64,000 bases of DNA from Tubulanus polymorphus (taxonomy: Eukaryota > Nemertea > Palaeonemertea > Tubulaniformes > Tubulanidae). The notes beneath the pieces were generated by a model. That model had not been told where the DNA came from and made no database searches. It saw only the letters and a list, made by a program, of their open reading frames with translations. Below, in pieces: positions 1 to 11,469 of this stretch. Within the stretch, counting starts at the first letter, position 1. Every line of letters begins with the position of its first letter. The stretch lies in the NCBI RefSeq assembly GCF_964204645.1, contig NC_134026.1:20726650-20790649 (forward strand). The letters run 5' to 3'. The position numbers were made by a program, and so were the translations under genes.

Positions 1-714
1 TATCGATAATTTTCTAGTTCGTAATTTTCCTCGCAGGAATGTTCATTACACGAGATGAATGGATTCTTTGAATTAATCATAGAGTGGATAATCTCTTGCT
101 TGAAGAGGTAACAAAACTTTTGATGTGTGGTACTAAAATATTAAGAAGCATTAAAATGAGTTATAATCTTCTTCTAAACGGATTAAGTATTCTGATGGGG
201 AGGGGTTTGCTTGAGTTACTGCGATGCATAGGATGCTTATACATTAAAACGATAACATACAATTTTCATGCAATATTTACAAAAAGCCATGCAATTATTT
301 TCAATTTAAAGTTAAATTCAAATTGCCATGCTTAATAAATACAATTTTCATGGTGCGTACATGTATTCTAAATTAAAAGAATGGAGAAATCAGAAATCAG
401 GCTAATGCAGAAGTTTCTAGCTGGGAAACTGTTGCAAGTGATAACTTTCTGCCTCATACATTTAAAAAAAAACATTCTAAAACATTATCAAAATTACTAG
501 TTCGATTGTCAATGTGACCAGGGAGGTTGCTTTGAACTAGAAATATGCAGCATTAGAGGCGCAGAAACCATGATTTTGAGAAATGAACTTTTTATCATGG
601 AAGGAGCACTAAAATCACAAATACGCTTGGGACAGTTAAACTAGAATTTCTTTCACTCACGAATCATTTCCAATTTCTCCTTCTTTTTTATACATATTAG
701 GACTATCAATCTAC
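1..714. other. Presumed SPATA1 intron, nothing recognised
   Basis: AT-rich sequence downstream of SPATA1 exon 5. Short open frames here lack family resemblance. I see no exon that continues the SPATA1 model, so the following exon probably lies outside the window. Confidence 0.5.
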
Positions 715-3700
715 CTTTACTCTTATTGTAGGGAGTGATGGAATTCCTGAGCGAATCATCGTCGGTCGACGACATGCCCCTCATCGTCGCAGGAGGATCC
801 AATAAAAATATCTCCGGACAATATGCCTGAAATATATGTAACACGCAAATGATATCATGACACAACATATATTATGATAGATGAATTATCAAATGTTGGC
901 CGAAAGGGCAACAAAAAACCCCAAGTCTCAAGTACTTTAAAGTTGATAACGACACTTACGTGAGGGGGGAGGAAATGCTTGATTTTCATCTGGTATTCTT
1001 GTTTCGCCTTAACCTAAAAAAATAAATAACGGTCCAAAAAAATTTTTGCGAAGTGCTTCTCATGATCTACAGGGCAGATACTAGCGACCTAAATACCTAG
1101 CGACCTAAAAGACAAGTGAAAATTACACGAAATTCAGGATGAAATTATAGCTGAAACCAGACAAACTTAATGGTTTTTCCCTCAGCCTGTGAGCGAAAGT
1201 CTAGATGGGGTGGCAAATATGCCACCAGGGCACATCCTCCTCCTGTCCCAAACTTGCATTTAGTACCAAGTTCTAGAAAATCAGACCAAAATTGTAGAAA
1301 ACAGAGCAGGAACAACCTGGTCATAAGTTCCTATTTTCCTATATAAATATGGTTATGGAAGCCATTGTAGATGACAACATGATTGTCATCTTGGATGGCC
1401 TACAAGTCAAAAACAATAGCGCTCAGTCAAAAAATGTAGACTGTAAAGAGGGAACAAGGTCCAGAATTTCAGCCATCTTCAATGAGGCTATGACCAAAAG
1501 GTAGTGCGACTTTCATAGCATACACCTTCTACATAAGAAGGACCTATTTCAAAAACTATGCCCTGCGTGACAGGAACAGTAGACACGTGGAGAGATGTAT
1601 GGAGGCAATGACAATTACCCTTCAGGGCCTGCCAGCAATGGGGTAAAAACTAATTTTTTTCAATACCATCACTATGGTGACTAAGAATAGCTTTTGGTAT
1701 GTATTAAATATTTATATTCTGAGCCACTTTCTTAGTGGCGGTCTATTAATGTGCAAAGCGCTGCATATTTGATTGTGAGGCATCCACAGACCTAACTATG
1801 CACTGTATAGGATTATTAGAAACACAAATCTGCCCCTTGTAAAAGTTTTAGGCTAACTGAGCACCAACTCAATTGTTTGAATGAACAGGAACTGAAATTT
1901 CCAATGATGAACTTCGATTTAAACAAACATTTTTGTAAATTCGACCGCCGATCACACAACTATAGGCTATCTGTACGGATTTCTGATTTCAAAATCAAAC
2001 CCCCTGTTTTGCTCCCCGCAGATGTGGTGGGTATGTAAGGGACACCGCATCAAATGAAATCCACCAATTGAATGAAAAACAGGGTCAATCCATGTTTTTA
2101 AGACAAAAAATAATAGCTTTTAGTTTTAGAATACCGGTAGAATTGCTATTGCTTAAAGAATTTTCCGTCATTGGATCATGAATACCGGTATATGTAAGAT
2201 TTTTTCATTAAAGATCTCTAGGGTGTAAAAATATTGGAAACTCGATTAGGTAATTATTGATCTGATGTTGTATATTCTATATGCATATTAAATGAAAAAA
2301 AAAGTTTTTGTCCAATGTTTTTGTAGCGAAGTAAGCCTGTCTACTTTGCATATTTTCTAAGGCTTGTTCTAGCGTCATTGAAGTTTGTGTATTATGACAG
2401 TACAGAGAATATCTATAATATAAAGTATGCGAGTGTGTAAATGGATTTAAGAGAATTCCCAGCCGGAATAAAATGAGAATTAAGTCTATAGATAAACGCA
2501 AGCGTCGTTATACACATAAGTTCTGTTATGAACAAATACACCTTGTATATATGTATATTCACAAATCAAAAGTTCTAAAGCTGTCCTTACAGAAACGAAG
2601 TGACATATGAGATGTACATGTAATTATGGCTATATTAAAAATACATAGATGATTTAAAGGAAATCCACCATAACAACTCCTCCCTAATGAGTATACAATA
2701 GTCCTCGCTAGGTTCATCTATTTAAGACCATTTTGTTGGGGTTAGTCTTTTTTTCTCTTTAAAAAGGGATTGCCCCTGTTATCTATTGGATTGGTCGTTT
2801 TGGTGTGATTTGTTTTGATTTGGTGTTCCAACAAACTCACCACACCTGTCAGGAGCGAAACAGGGGGTTTGATTTCGGAAATCGAAAATCGAAATACAGA
2901 GCGAGTTGTGTAATCAGCAGTTGAATTTACAAGATTTTTTGTCAAAATCAAAGTACATAATTGGTACCTTCGATTCCGGATCATTCATACAATCTTCCAA
3001 TCAGTCTGTACAGACAAGCGACTGATTGGGGTTAATTTTGTTGGTTGCCTAATGAAATACATCGAGATTTTGGAAACTACGTTGAAGATCAATTAAACCA
3101 AGGGGCTCATGGGTTTGAACTCTGCTGATGGTGGAGTTTGTTTGTTGAGACGAATCATAAACAAATTCAGTACATCTTCGTTTGTGGTGCGGTCTTAACA
3201 ATCATGAAAAATTCAGATTTTTTTTCGCAATACAAAAAACAATTCACACTTTCATAGCATTGTAAATCTATCAACGCCCTTGCAACGACAGTTTAACGGT
3301 GTCATTGAAATACAAGGGCTTGAAAATAGATTCTTTAGAATTTGGGTTACTAAGATTATATCCTAATCGAGTTGTTTTTTTTTCCTGACAAGAGAGATAT
3401 CGGTGTTGAATCAGTGTAAACAATTCGTGCGTTCACTCCCGCTGGTTTGCTACAAAGGTTGAAAGAAAAATCACTTGATCAATCATTAATGTTATCCCAG
3501 TACATTCCTTTACATTCGCACATCAATCATAGAAATTATAAGAATAAAACAATAATTCAGACCAGCCCTCCATAGCGACGAAAGACGTCGTCGACCGGGT
3601 AGAAAACAATCAGAGTCGAAAGCATTCTTCAGCTTTCGATTGACATAATCATGTCTTGGGAATCTGTTGCTTGAAACAACCAATTCCTAAAAAAGGCCAG

Positions 3701-6700
3701 AATATTTTCAGCTTCAATTACCTAATTTCGCCTTATGAAAATAGGAATCACTAACTTTTGACGAAAGCCATTCTCTGCTATATTGTAAAAGTGAAGGGTA
3801 TACTTCAAAAACTTTATTAAACCTTGTAGGATAGAAAATGGGTTTTCAAAAATCCAATATGGCCACTAGTCGATGATCTTGAATGCAATGCATAGAGCAT
3901 ACCTCTTTCCAACTGAATATAAAAACACTTTCAAATAAACTCTTCCTCCGGGGGATATCAAGGTATTACCATTTTCATTTCAAATCGCAGGCATAGGCCT
4001 ATATAGAAGCCTAAGTTTGGGTTTATTTGTCAACTTTTTATTTCTTTACTGAAAAAAAGTAAATTTTCACTGTAATAGATGAGTGTGAATACAATTGAAA
4101 AAACCTAATCATCTTTGAAGCATTCACAGAATGTCAGTGCGTAGTTCATTATAAAATGGCCTGCAAAAGACACGCACGTACGGCCCATCGTCATTTAGAC
4201 TAAAGATTCAATCTTACTGGTGTAATTGATCTCTTTAAAAATTAACTGACATGTATTAAGTAAAGGTTGTTCGTTCGTAAGGCGGAACAATGACTTTGTC
4301 ACATGTTGTTTCTACGGCAACTGATCATTGCGAAGCAACTTCACGTTGTGGCTATCTTCGTCTCAATTATACGGTACACTCAATAAATTATTACTTAATT
4401 CTGAACTAGCCTATCTCTCCGGCGAAATGGACTCGGAATAACCTCCCAATGATTGTACCACAAACATCGATTATACAAATGATAATATCGACGAATGAAC
4501 AATTCAGCACGAATGCATGACTGTTTATCGTGTTTCGGTAAAACGTGACTTTAATCACTTAATAGGCAGAATTGTGCCAAACATAATATCATTATCACAG
4601 ATAATCCTCCGAACAATCTTCGGTTGAATGCGTTTTCCTATAAGTTACCTCGACAAAGAAGGCAAAAAATCATTTCAATTCAATCAACATAAGAATTACA
4701 AGTAATTTCATAGTTACATTTCAACATAAGAAATTATATAGCAAAAAGAAGAATGTAAACCATAAATGAAATATATCTTGGACCAATCAGAATGATTACT
4801 CCAAGGATATATCCAGTTGAAAAGATCTATTTCACTGACAAACAGCTAATTGTATCAATTTTGATAAGGATTTTTGAGGTCTCATTCTAACTAAGCATCC
4901 AAGTCATTTACACAAAAGATTATGATTTTATGAAAAGAATTGTGGTGTTTCAATCCGATAGTTCATGATATTTCTTCAGACAATTCAAAAAAAAAATTCA
5001 ATTTACTGACAACAATGCAAATAGTGAACAACTTAACCTTTACATAGTGAACTACAATATTAATACATCATTAATTTAAGCTTATTAACCCTGTAGCCAT
5101 TGTAGCAAATCCTTTTATCTAGCCTTCCATAGTTTATACATGGCACATACCCCGATATCTAGTTCACTGAATGGTTGACAAATAGTCAATCGAAGGATTG
5201 GTAGAACATTCCAAACGTGTTTATTGTGAACAAATTGATATAGGCCTAACACTATTTTTTAGACTTGAGAATAGTATTTTTGGGGGCAGATTTAGCATAA
5301 AGTTGATATAGCAGTAGCAGGGTCCCTAGGGATCAGTCATTCCTGGATAAGAGGAGTTTTAAATTAGAAAATTTCAAAGAAGCGTCTGCATCATTTTCAT
5401 ATCTCAATTACTAGTGACTGTTTATCTCGGTAAACCATCAATTCAGTGGTATTGTAACCAAATTTTTATTCTCCACACTACCTTAACTTGGCTTCTAGTT
5501 AGCCAACAGCCTAATTGGGTAAAAAAAAGTCCTGGTCCCAACTGTACCGATTTGACATAGGCCTAGTTTAGGTCTACTGTAAATTTCAAAATGCCAATTT
5601 CTCCAATGATGGAAGGAGTTTTGGGCAAATTAAAGGAGTTTCAAGCACGTTCAATTCAAAAGCATTTTCAGTTTAGAGGGAGTTTTTAAGAAATCAAATC
5701 TAGTTATATAGGGACCCAGGTTAAGCTCGGTAAAAATGCGTTCTTTCTAAGGTGGCAATTTTCCGGAAATGTCAACATAGTCGGTTTAATTTTCGAATCG
5801 GATTGTCGAATTGCAAGTTACATCGACTGAATTAATAATAATAACAAACGATCGATTTCCATCGAAATATTCGCAACGACGGGCGAAAACTCTATTGACA
5901 CCGTCCCGCACGCGGGGCAATTAGCGAGAAACTGTCGAACTGCCAATAGCAACTGTCTCTAAGCCCTCACAATTGATAGATTTATCTTTCTTAAGACTGT
6001 GTCAGGCAATAAAACGCACGGTTGGATGTCAATTAGAATGAAATTGACAAGTTTCATTACCGCGTGTACTGTCCCATGCAGCATTCGCTGCGTTCGACAG
6101 TACAACGCGGAATTAATTTTTTTTCTAGAATTATTACGGCATAAAACGCGACAAATTAAGTAAATAACGTGTAATTTTATGCCTTATATAGACAAATTCA
6201 ATGGCAGGGTGCGTAGAAAATATATTGCATCGTAATCGGCAATATTTAACAACGGGTGAATAGAATTCCTTTGACATCTTTATTCAACCGGATGATTTTT
6301 AACCGACGATTTGAGAACATAGTTTCCAATAAAACGTTTCCTTATGACATAAACATAAGATGCCCCGATGAAAATCTTATAAATAGCGAGTACATTTGTC
6401 GGGTAATAGGATCAATCCTTGAAAAATTCGAAGCCACTTCCAGACACCCGTCTACGAGGTTCCAGTTCCACAACTATATCAGTTACCGCTAAAAATCTAA
6501 ATCTAAGTTCATTTTCAACTTGTAAAATCTTTGTTAATAACTGTAGAGGTAGGTCAAATATTTGGCAACGAGAGTTAAAAATTAAAGTTTCAAAAAGCAG
6601 AATACTCCTCAGAATCGGAACAATAACTAGAGCTAAAGCTTTCTGAAACATCAGGTAGGCCTATATGCCTAAGGATGGATTTAAATGAAATATTTTTTCT

Positions 6701-8116
6701 CAAATAAGCAGTAGAATAGAATAGAATAAAATGTAAAAATCGCAACGTACCCTGGTGAGGCATCTGCCGACGCTTTTTAAGAACACATAATTTTTTGGCA
6801 CAACTTCGTATCCGAGTTGTTTTTCTATGTCCTCCCTTAGATCGTGCACGCGAGTTTCAGGCAAAACCCTGAAATTAGGAGAGAATGAGATAATGAATGA
6901 TCAAATAGGAATTATCTATCAAACATTAGAACACTGCTGGTTTCCATAGACAAGTGGCTGTCCAATATCAATAGTAGACAAAAACCCACACTTAAAAGAA
7001 AAACTGTCTCGTAGCTTAACGTTTCAACTCAATTCTATGAGCCATTTTCAAAAACAGTTTTTGAAAATGGCTCATAGAATTGAGTTGAAACGTTAAGCTA
7101 CCAGACAGTTTTTCTTTTTAGTGTGGGTTTTTGTCTACTATTAGAACACTGTATTCAATGATAAATTTTTCTGAAATTTTTATTTAGATTTTTCAAATGA
7201 AAAGAGAATAACTAGCGCCACTAAAATAAAGAGCCTATGAACGATTAATAGCATGATGTGCTTATACTATAGACCTATTCTTTAGTTGCATTATCAAGCT
7301 CTGACTATGAGTGAATTGAACGATCTCTTCATTTTTTTTATCTGATCTTAGACCGATAAGTTCTTTTTTTCATTTACCTGACAAATCCTGCTGAGACTGT
7401 TTCTTCAATGACTTGATTTAAAGCACAATGTAACCGATCGACCCATAACTCCCGAGGAACTATATAGACATGCAAATCGACTAACTGAAATTCAGAATAA
7501 AACACATTTTTATCAAGTTGGATCGAACTTGTGGCCTAATTTAGGCCTACTTGATGCGATAATAGGGGAATAGGCCTAGGCCAGTAAATTTTAGAAAGTT
7601 AAACTATTTGAAAAATTTGTAATAGGCATTCGAGTAAAAATATATTCTGTGGATCACCCCAAAATTGAAAAGTTTTTTGGTGCCGAGTGAGAGGAACAAA
7701 TTGAAAATTTTTTGCTGCAAGAGTGAAAGTGGCCAGGGGTGGCGACGATGAGATGATGTTAAACTGAAAATGTCGAATTTAGGTAGGCTAATTTCAAGTT
7801 AATAAAATCCTAGCTCAGGCTATTAACTGTTTTCTTTCTTTTTTGCTTTAACATGTCAAAATCGGCTCAAGACTAAGAAGTTAAATCTGATAAGACAAGA
7901 TAAATTCGCCTTAAATATGGATCGATTGCAAATTCATTCCTGAGAACTGAACTGTGAATTGGCAATCGAAAATGGACGACTCGTCGAAAACAAAACTCCG
8001 TTTCAAAGTTTAATAACTTCTCATTCAAGAGGTGAAAAGTTTTTACATTACGCGTTATTTGATGTACTTACAAGTTCCGAACGAGGTCTTTCCATATGAT
8101 GCGATGACCTGTTCAT
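715..8116 (-). CDS. SPATA1: SPATA1-like protein, 5' five exons, 3' end beyond the window
   Basis: Exons on the minus strand: 8116-8072 (start codon, 15 codons), 7484-7378, 6868-6751, 1013-960 and 826-715. All have GT/AG borders and matching phases. Pieces include LVDLHVYIVPRELW, VVPKNYVFLKSVGR and VKAKQEYQMKIKHF, which follow the N-terminal order of vertebrate SPATA1 as I recall it (ELVELHVFYVP, KFLFLKCIG, VKEKQESELKLKSF). That N-terminal part looks ubiquitin-like. SPATA1 is a testis-associated protein with a C-terminal coiled coil; its molecular role is poorly known. Exon 5 could instead end at 721, since both donors keep phase 1. Intron 3 is 5.7 kb. The remaining exons are off the left edge, so the protein is partial. 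Homology is seen by eye, and the exon 2-4 match is convincing. Confidence 0.8.
1925..2955. mobile_element. Degenerate element with ~130-bp terminal inverted repeats
   Basis: Sequence at about 1930-2060 returns in reverse complement at about 2790-2950. Shared blocks include TGTAAATTC, CACACAACT, AAATCAAACCCCCTGTTT and GTGGTG. The outer ends point away from each other as expected for terminal inverted repeats. No transposase frame is visible between them, so it is probably a decayed non-autonomous DNA transposon. Confidence 0.55.
5319..5718. mobile_element. GGGTCCC-ended interspersed repeat, copy 1
   Basis: Begins AGGGTCCCTAGGGATCAGTC and ends TATAGGGACCC, giving short terminal inverted repeats. 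The internal blocks GATCAGTCATTCCTGG and GGAGTTTTTAAGA recur in the copy at 48113-48280 in a WDR6 intron. No coding capacity. Confidence 0.55.
5840..6130. promoter_or_regulatory. CpG-richer intronic segment, possible enhancer
   Basis: Unlike its surroundings this part of SPATA1 intron 3 keeps many CpG dinucleotides and shows CCCGCACGCGGGG and TAATTA-like sites. A short hairpin lies near 6066-6106 (arms TACTGTC and GACAGTA). It has no coding frame or repeat signature. The regulatory reading is inference only. Confidence 0.2.
6970..7142. mobile_element. Near-perfect foldback element (MITE)
   Basis: Two arms of about 85 bases are almost perfect reverse complements around a centre near 7056. The outer ends read AATAGTAGACAAAAACCCAC and its complement. 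It lies in SPATA1 intron 2 and has no coding capacity. The transcript would form a long hairpin. Confidence 0.85.
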
Positions 8117-11100
8117 GATAGCGAAGAAAATACCATTATTTCACGCACTAAAACTGTAGCAATGAAACTCAACTAATCCGCCATGATGCTTGTTTTGTTC
8201 CTAAGTTACCTTATGACGTCACACGGGATTCCGAAAGGATCCCCTAGGGGATATCGGGATTTCTCTATACGCAATATCGGGATATCCCAATATGGGAAAC
8301 TGAGTGTAATGCACGTACGAAACGTCATACTGCATACTTCTTCTTCTTCCGATATCTGTCAACATCAACTGGTTGATGAAACACAGTGTATAGGTGTGCG
8401 CAAATAAATATATACAGACATTACTAACATGCAGATATATACTTCGTTCAGCTTAGCCGCGAACGCCGTCGGAATCGCATCGACACGGGATCCCTCTTGC
8501 TCGTCTGAATCGTCTTTGCTCTTCTGAATAGTGAAAATAGGTTTCCAATTCAACATCAGTAGAATTATTCATTTTGTCGATATCTTGCTAACAGCCGATA
8601 TATTTCAAATGGGAATAAACCCATTCATTCAGTCAGTTTTTATAAGGCCTCAGTAAGACGGACGATATCAAGAGATTTGTGTTGCAATCCCTCGATGTAG
8701 TCGTTTATCAACAATAAGCGAACGATTTTTTCATTTGGATATGATTTTGTTATACGAAAATTCGTGAAATATTTAAAATTAGAGACTCGCTATAATAATT
8801 TTGTAAAATATGTAATCAAGAGAAAAATAAACACAGTTTAAAAACATAACAAGGTTATTTACAAAATGTACAAATACACGTGCTATTTACAATACACTAG
8901 GAGGGATTTTTGTTAAATGATGCTAGTTTTTGACATATAATGCCAATAAATGTGTCTATGGAATGGTTTGCGAAGTTCAGGAAGAAGATTACAGTCCAAA
9001 AGAATATGTCATTCATCCCCAGAGACATTGCACATTTGACACATTTCGATATGGCCATTCAACGCCCCCTGGTGAATGTATAAAGATATATTTTTATTCA
9101 TCCTAGTGGTGAAAGCTGGTAAAAGTGTATGGAACTATGATCATGAGACTACGTAAAAATCTGTTAAAATTATCCTTGACATTCTCCAGATAATTGTTTT
9201 CACAATTTGTGTGGGCGATTTGTTGAATTTGAAATGCCGATTTGTAAGGCATGGATAGTATAGGCTTCTGTGCTTAATTTATCTGTTCTATGCATGATGC
9301 TAACCTGTTGTTCAAATGTGATATCGGTTCGTAACACTTATACTTCTTTTTTCAAATATCAAGTCCATGTTCTGTTGTTGGATGTGTCATTTCACTGTTC
9401 AATAATATTTTTGCCATGTCAGTTTTTAAGATCTTAGATAAATTTTTGCTAACTACTACGGAAGCCCCTAGGTGACATACGAGAATTTCGACATAATAAG
9501 TCGAATTTCCACTTAACAAGTCGAAATTCGACTTAATAAATACGGAAGCCCCTAGGTGACATATGAGATAATTTTTTTCATAATTTTGACTTATTAACGT
9601 TAACGTTGAATTTCGACATAATAAGTCGAATTTCGACTTAATAAGTTTCGATTAATAAGTCGAATTTCGAGATAATAAGTCGAATTTCGTGTTAATTAAG
9701 TCGAATTTCGACTTAATAAGTCGAAATTCGAGATAATAAGTCGAATTTCGTGTTAATTAAGTCGAATTTCGACTTAATAAGTCGAAATTCGACATGAAAA
9801 TAAAACTCGAAATTCGACTTGATTAACACGAAATTCGACTTATTATCTCGAAATTCGACTTAATAAGTCGAATTTCGACATAATAAGTCGAATTTCGACT
9901 TAATTAACACGAAATTCGACTTATTATGTCGAAATTCGACTTATTAGATCGAATTTCGACTTATTAAGTCGAAATTCGACTTGTTAAGTCGAAATTCGAC
10001 TTATTAAATCGAAATTCGACTTATTATGTCGAAATTCGACTTATTATGTCGAAATTCGACTTATTAAGTCGAAATTATGAAAAAAATTATCTCATATGTC
10101 ACCTAGGGGCTTCCGTATAATTAACTCGAAATTCGACTTAATTAACACGAAATTCTTCTTGTTATGTCGAATTTCAACTTATTAAGTCGAAATTCGACTT
10201 GATGAACACGAAATTCGACTTATTAAGTCGAAATTCGACTTATTATGTCGAAATTCGACTTATTATGTCGAAATTCGACTTATTAAGTCGAAATTATGAA
10301 AAAAATTATCTCATATGTCACCTAGGGGCTTCCGTGTAATTAACTCGAAATTCGACTTAATTAACACGAAATTCGACTTATTATGTCGAAATTCGACTTA
10401 TTATGTCGAAATTCGACTTATTATGTCGAAATTCGACTTATTAAGTCGAAATTCGACTAAATAAGTCGAAATTGTGAAAAAACTTTCTCGTATGTCACCT
10501 AGGGGCTTCCGTACAAAAAGGCTTTCGTCGGTTCACTTACAGCGTTTGAACCTTTCTCGGGATAGCCCGGATTCCCCACTGTTGACGTTAGTTACGCACT
10601 CAAAAGGAATTCCCTCTGAAGTGAGAGTTCAGTGCGCGAACAAACTTTTAACGAGTAAGGAGAGAGGGGTACGTTAAGGTAGGTAGGCCCCTACTTTTTG
10701 ACTGGATTCTTTCATTAATAAACCTTCACCGGCACGAGTAGGTAGGCTGTGGAAGTGTTAAGTAGTTATGTAATGATTTGTTTAATTTTTGGTGCTTACT
10801 ACTTAAACTAACGTTTCGTTAGACTCTCCATTTGATTTAACGATACACACACACGTTTAAGATTAACACCGGATAACACGACTTAGACTGACTGCGCTAA
10901 CACTGGCCTTTAGTTCAGAGCAGCAGCAAAGCTCACCCACACCACCTCGCACATCGCGATCAGACCAGGCTCGATCGAGATTACAGGGCTTAATAAGGAT
11001 ATGACATGAAGTGAACCCTGTGGTGGGTCTTTCAAAAGGGTCTATAATTTTATTTAGGCCTATAGGGCAAATTCAATTTGTTTATTCTGTTATTTGGGAT

Positions 11101-11469
11101 ATAATTTCAGACTGCCCATTTTGACGCGAAATATAACTCTTTTCCGAAATGTTTGTTTGCCTTTTTTTCTGATTTACAGAAAGTGGACTTTCATCTGACA
11201 AACACTGAGCCCATTGACATAAAGTGCTCAGGCTAGGCCCAACTCCATGAGTTATGAGGGTCTAAACCCTGTAGGCCTACCTGCTGATAAAAAGATATTA
11301 AGCCAAGTCTCATAGTTTCTGTTTTTTAGGTTAAACGACCATGTCTGGGATACAGTGTGGATAGTATGATCAAAATAGCATCAATGTTTGTGAACTAGCC
11401 TAGCTAGCTTTGGAGTATAACCTACCATACACTTTTTGCGGCATAAGTGGAATTAAACCTCGGAATAAA
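8117..11469. other. Divergent spacer between SPATA1 and KNDC1 start codons
   Basis: The two start codons face away from each other across 3.35 kb, so promoters and 5' untranslated exons of both genes should lie here. No clear TATA box or CpG island was found. The segment 9459-10511 is a palindromic foldback element. About 10600-11000 is moderately CpG-containing but has no recognisable exon. An open frame at 8556-8365 on the minus strand, which could be a 5' exon of SPATA1, has no recognisable domain. Confidence 0.6.
9459..10511. mobile_element. Foldback element filled with TCGA-centred palindromes
   Basis: The outer ends are CGGAAGCCCCTAGGTGACAT and its complement, flanked on both sides by TA, which fits a TA target duplication. 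The end motif also occurs inside, at about 9543 in the same sense and near 10115 and 10335 inverted, so copies are nested or partly duplicated. The core is a run of about 18-22-base units such as AAGTCGAAATTCGACTTA, each itself a palindrome and separated by TTATT, TTATG or TTAATTAACAC variants. No protein is encoded. An open frame at 10474-10677 starts inside the right end and is chance. Confidence 0.8.

Larger units (their letters stand above)
1014..6750. other. SPATA1 intron 3
   Basis: A 5.7-kb intron between exon 3 and exon 4. It holds the long inverted-repeat element at about 1925-2955, the GGGTCCC-ended element at 5319-5718 and a CpG-richer segment at about 5840-6130. The open frames at 6256-6651 overlap each other on opposite strands and show no family resemblance. 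Confidence 0.6.

Noticed and set aside
6256-6651. Overlapping open frames in the SPATA1 intron
   Set aside because: Open on both strands in the same place, with no domain and no splice logic.
8365-8556. Minus-strand frame beginning MLNWKPIFTIQ as a gene or SPATA1 exon
   Set aside because: A possible donor (GAA/GTATAT) exists, but it lies upstream of the better-supported SPATA1 start and no phase-compatible link or family match was found.
9459-10511. Regular short repeats that could suggest a CRISPR array
   Set aside because: Repeats are palindromes of variable spacing without unique spacers of fixed length, and the surrounding DNA is animal. A TA-flanked foldback transposon explains it.
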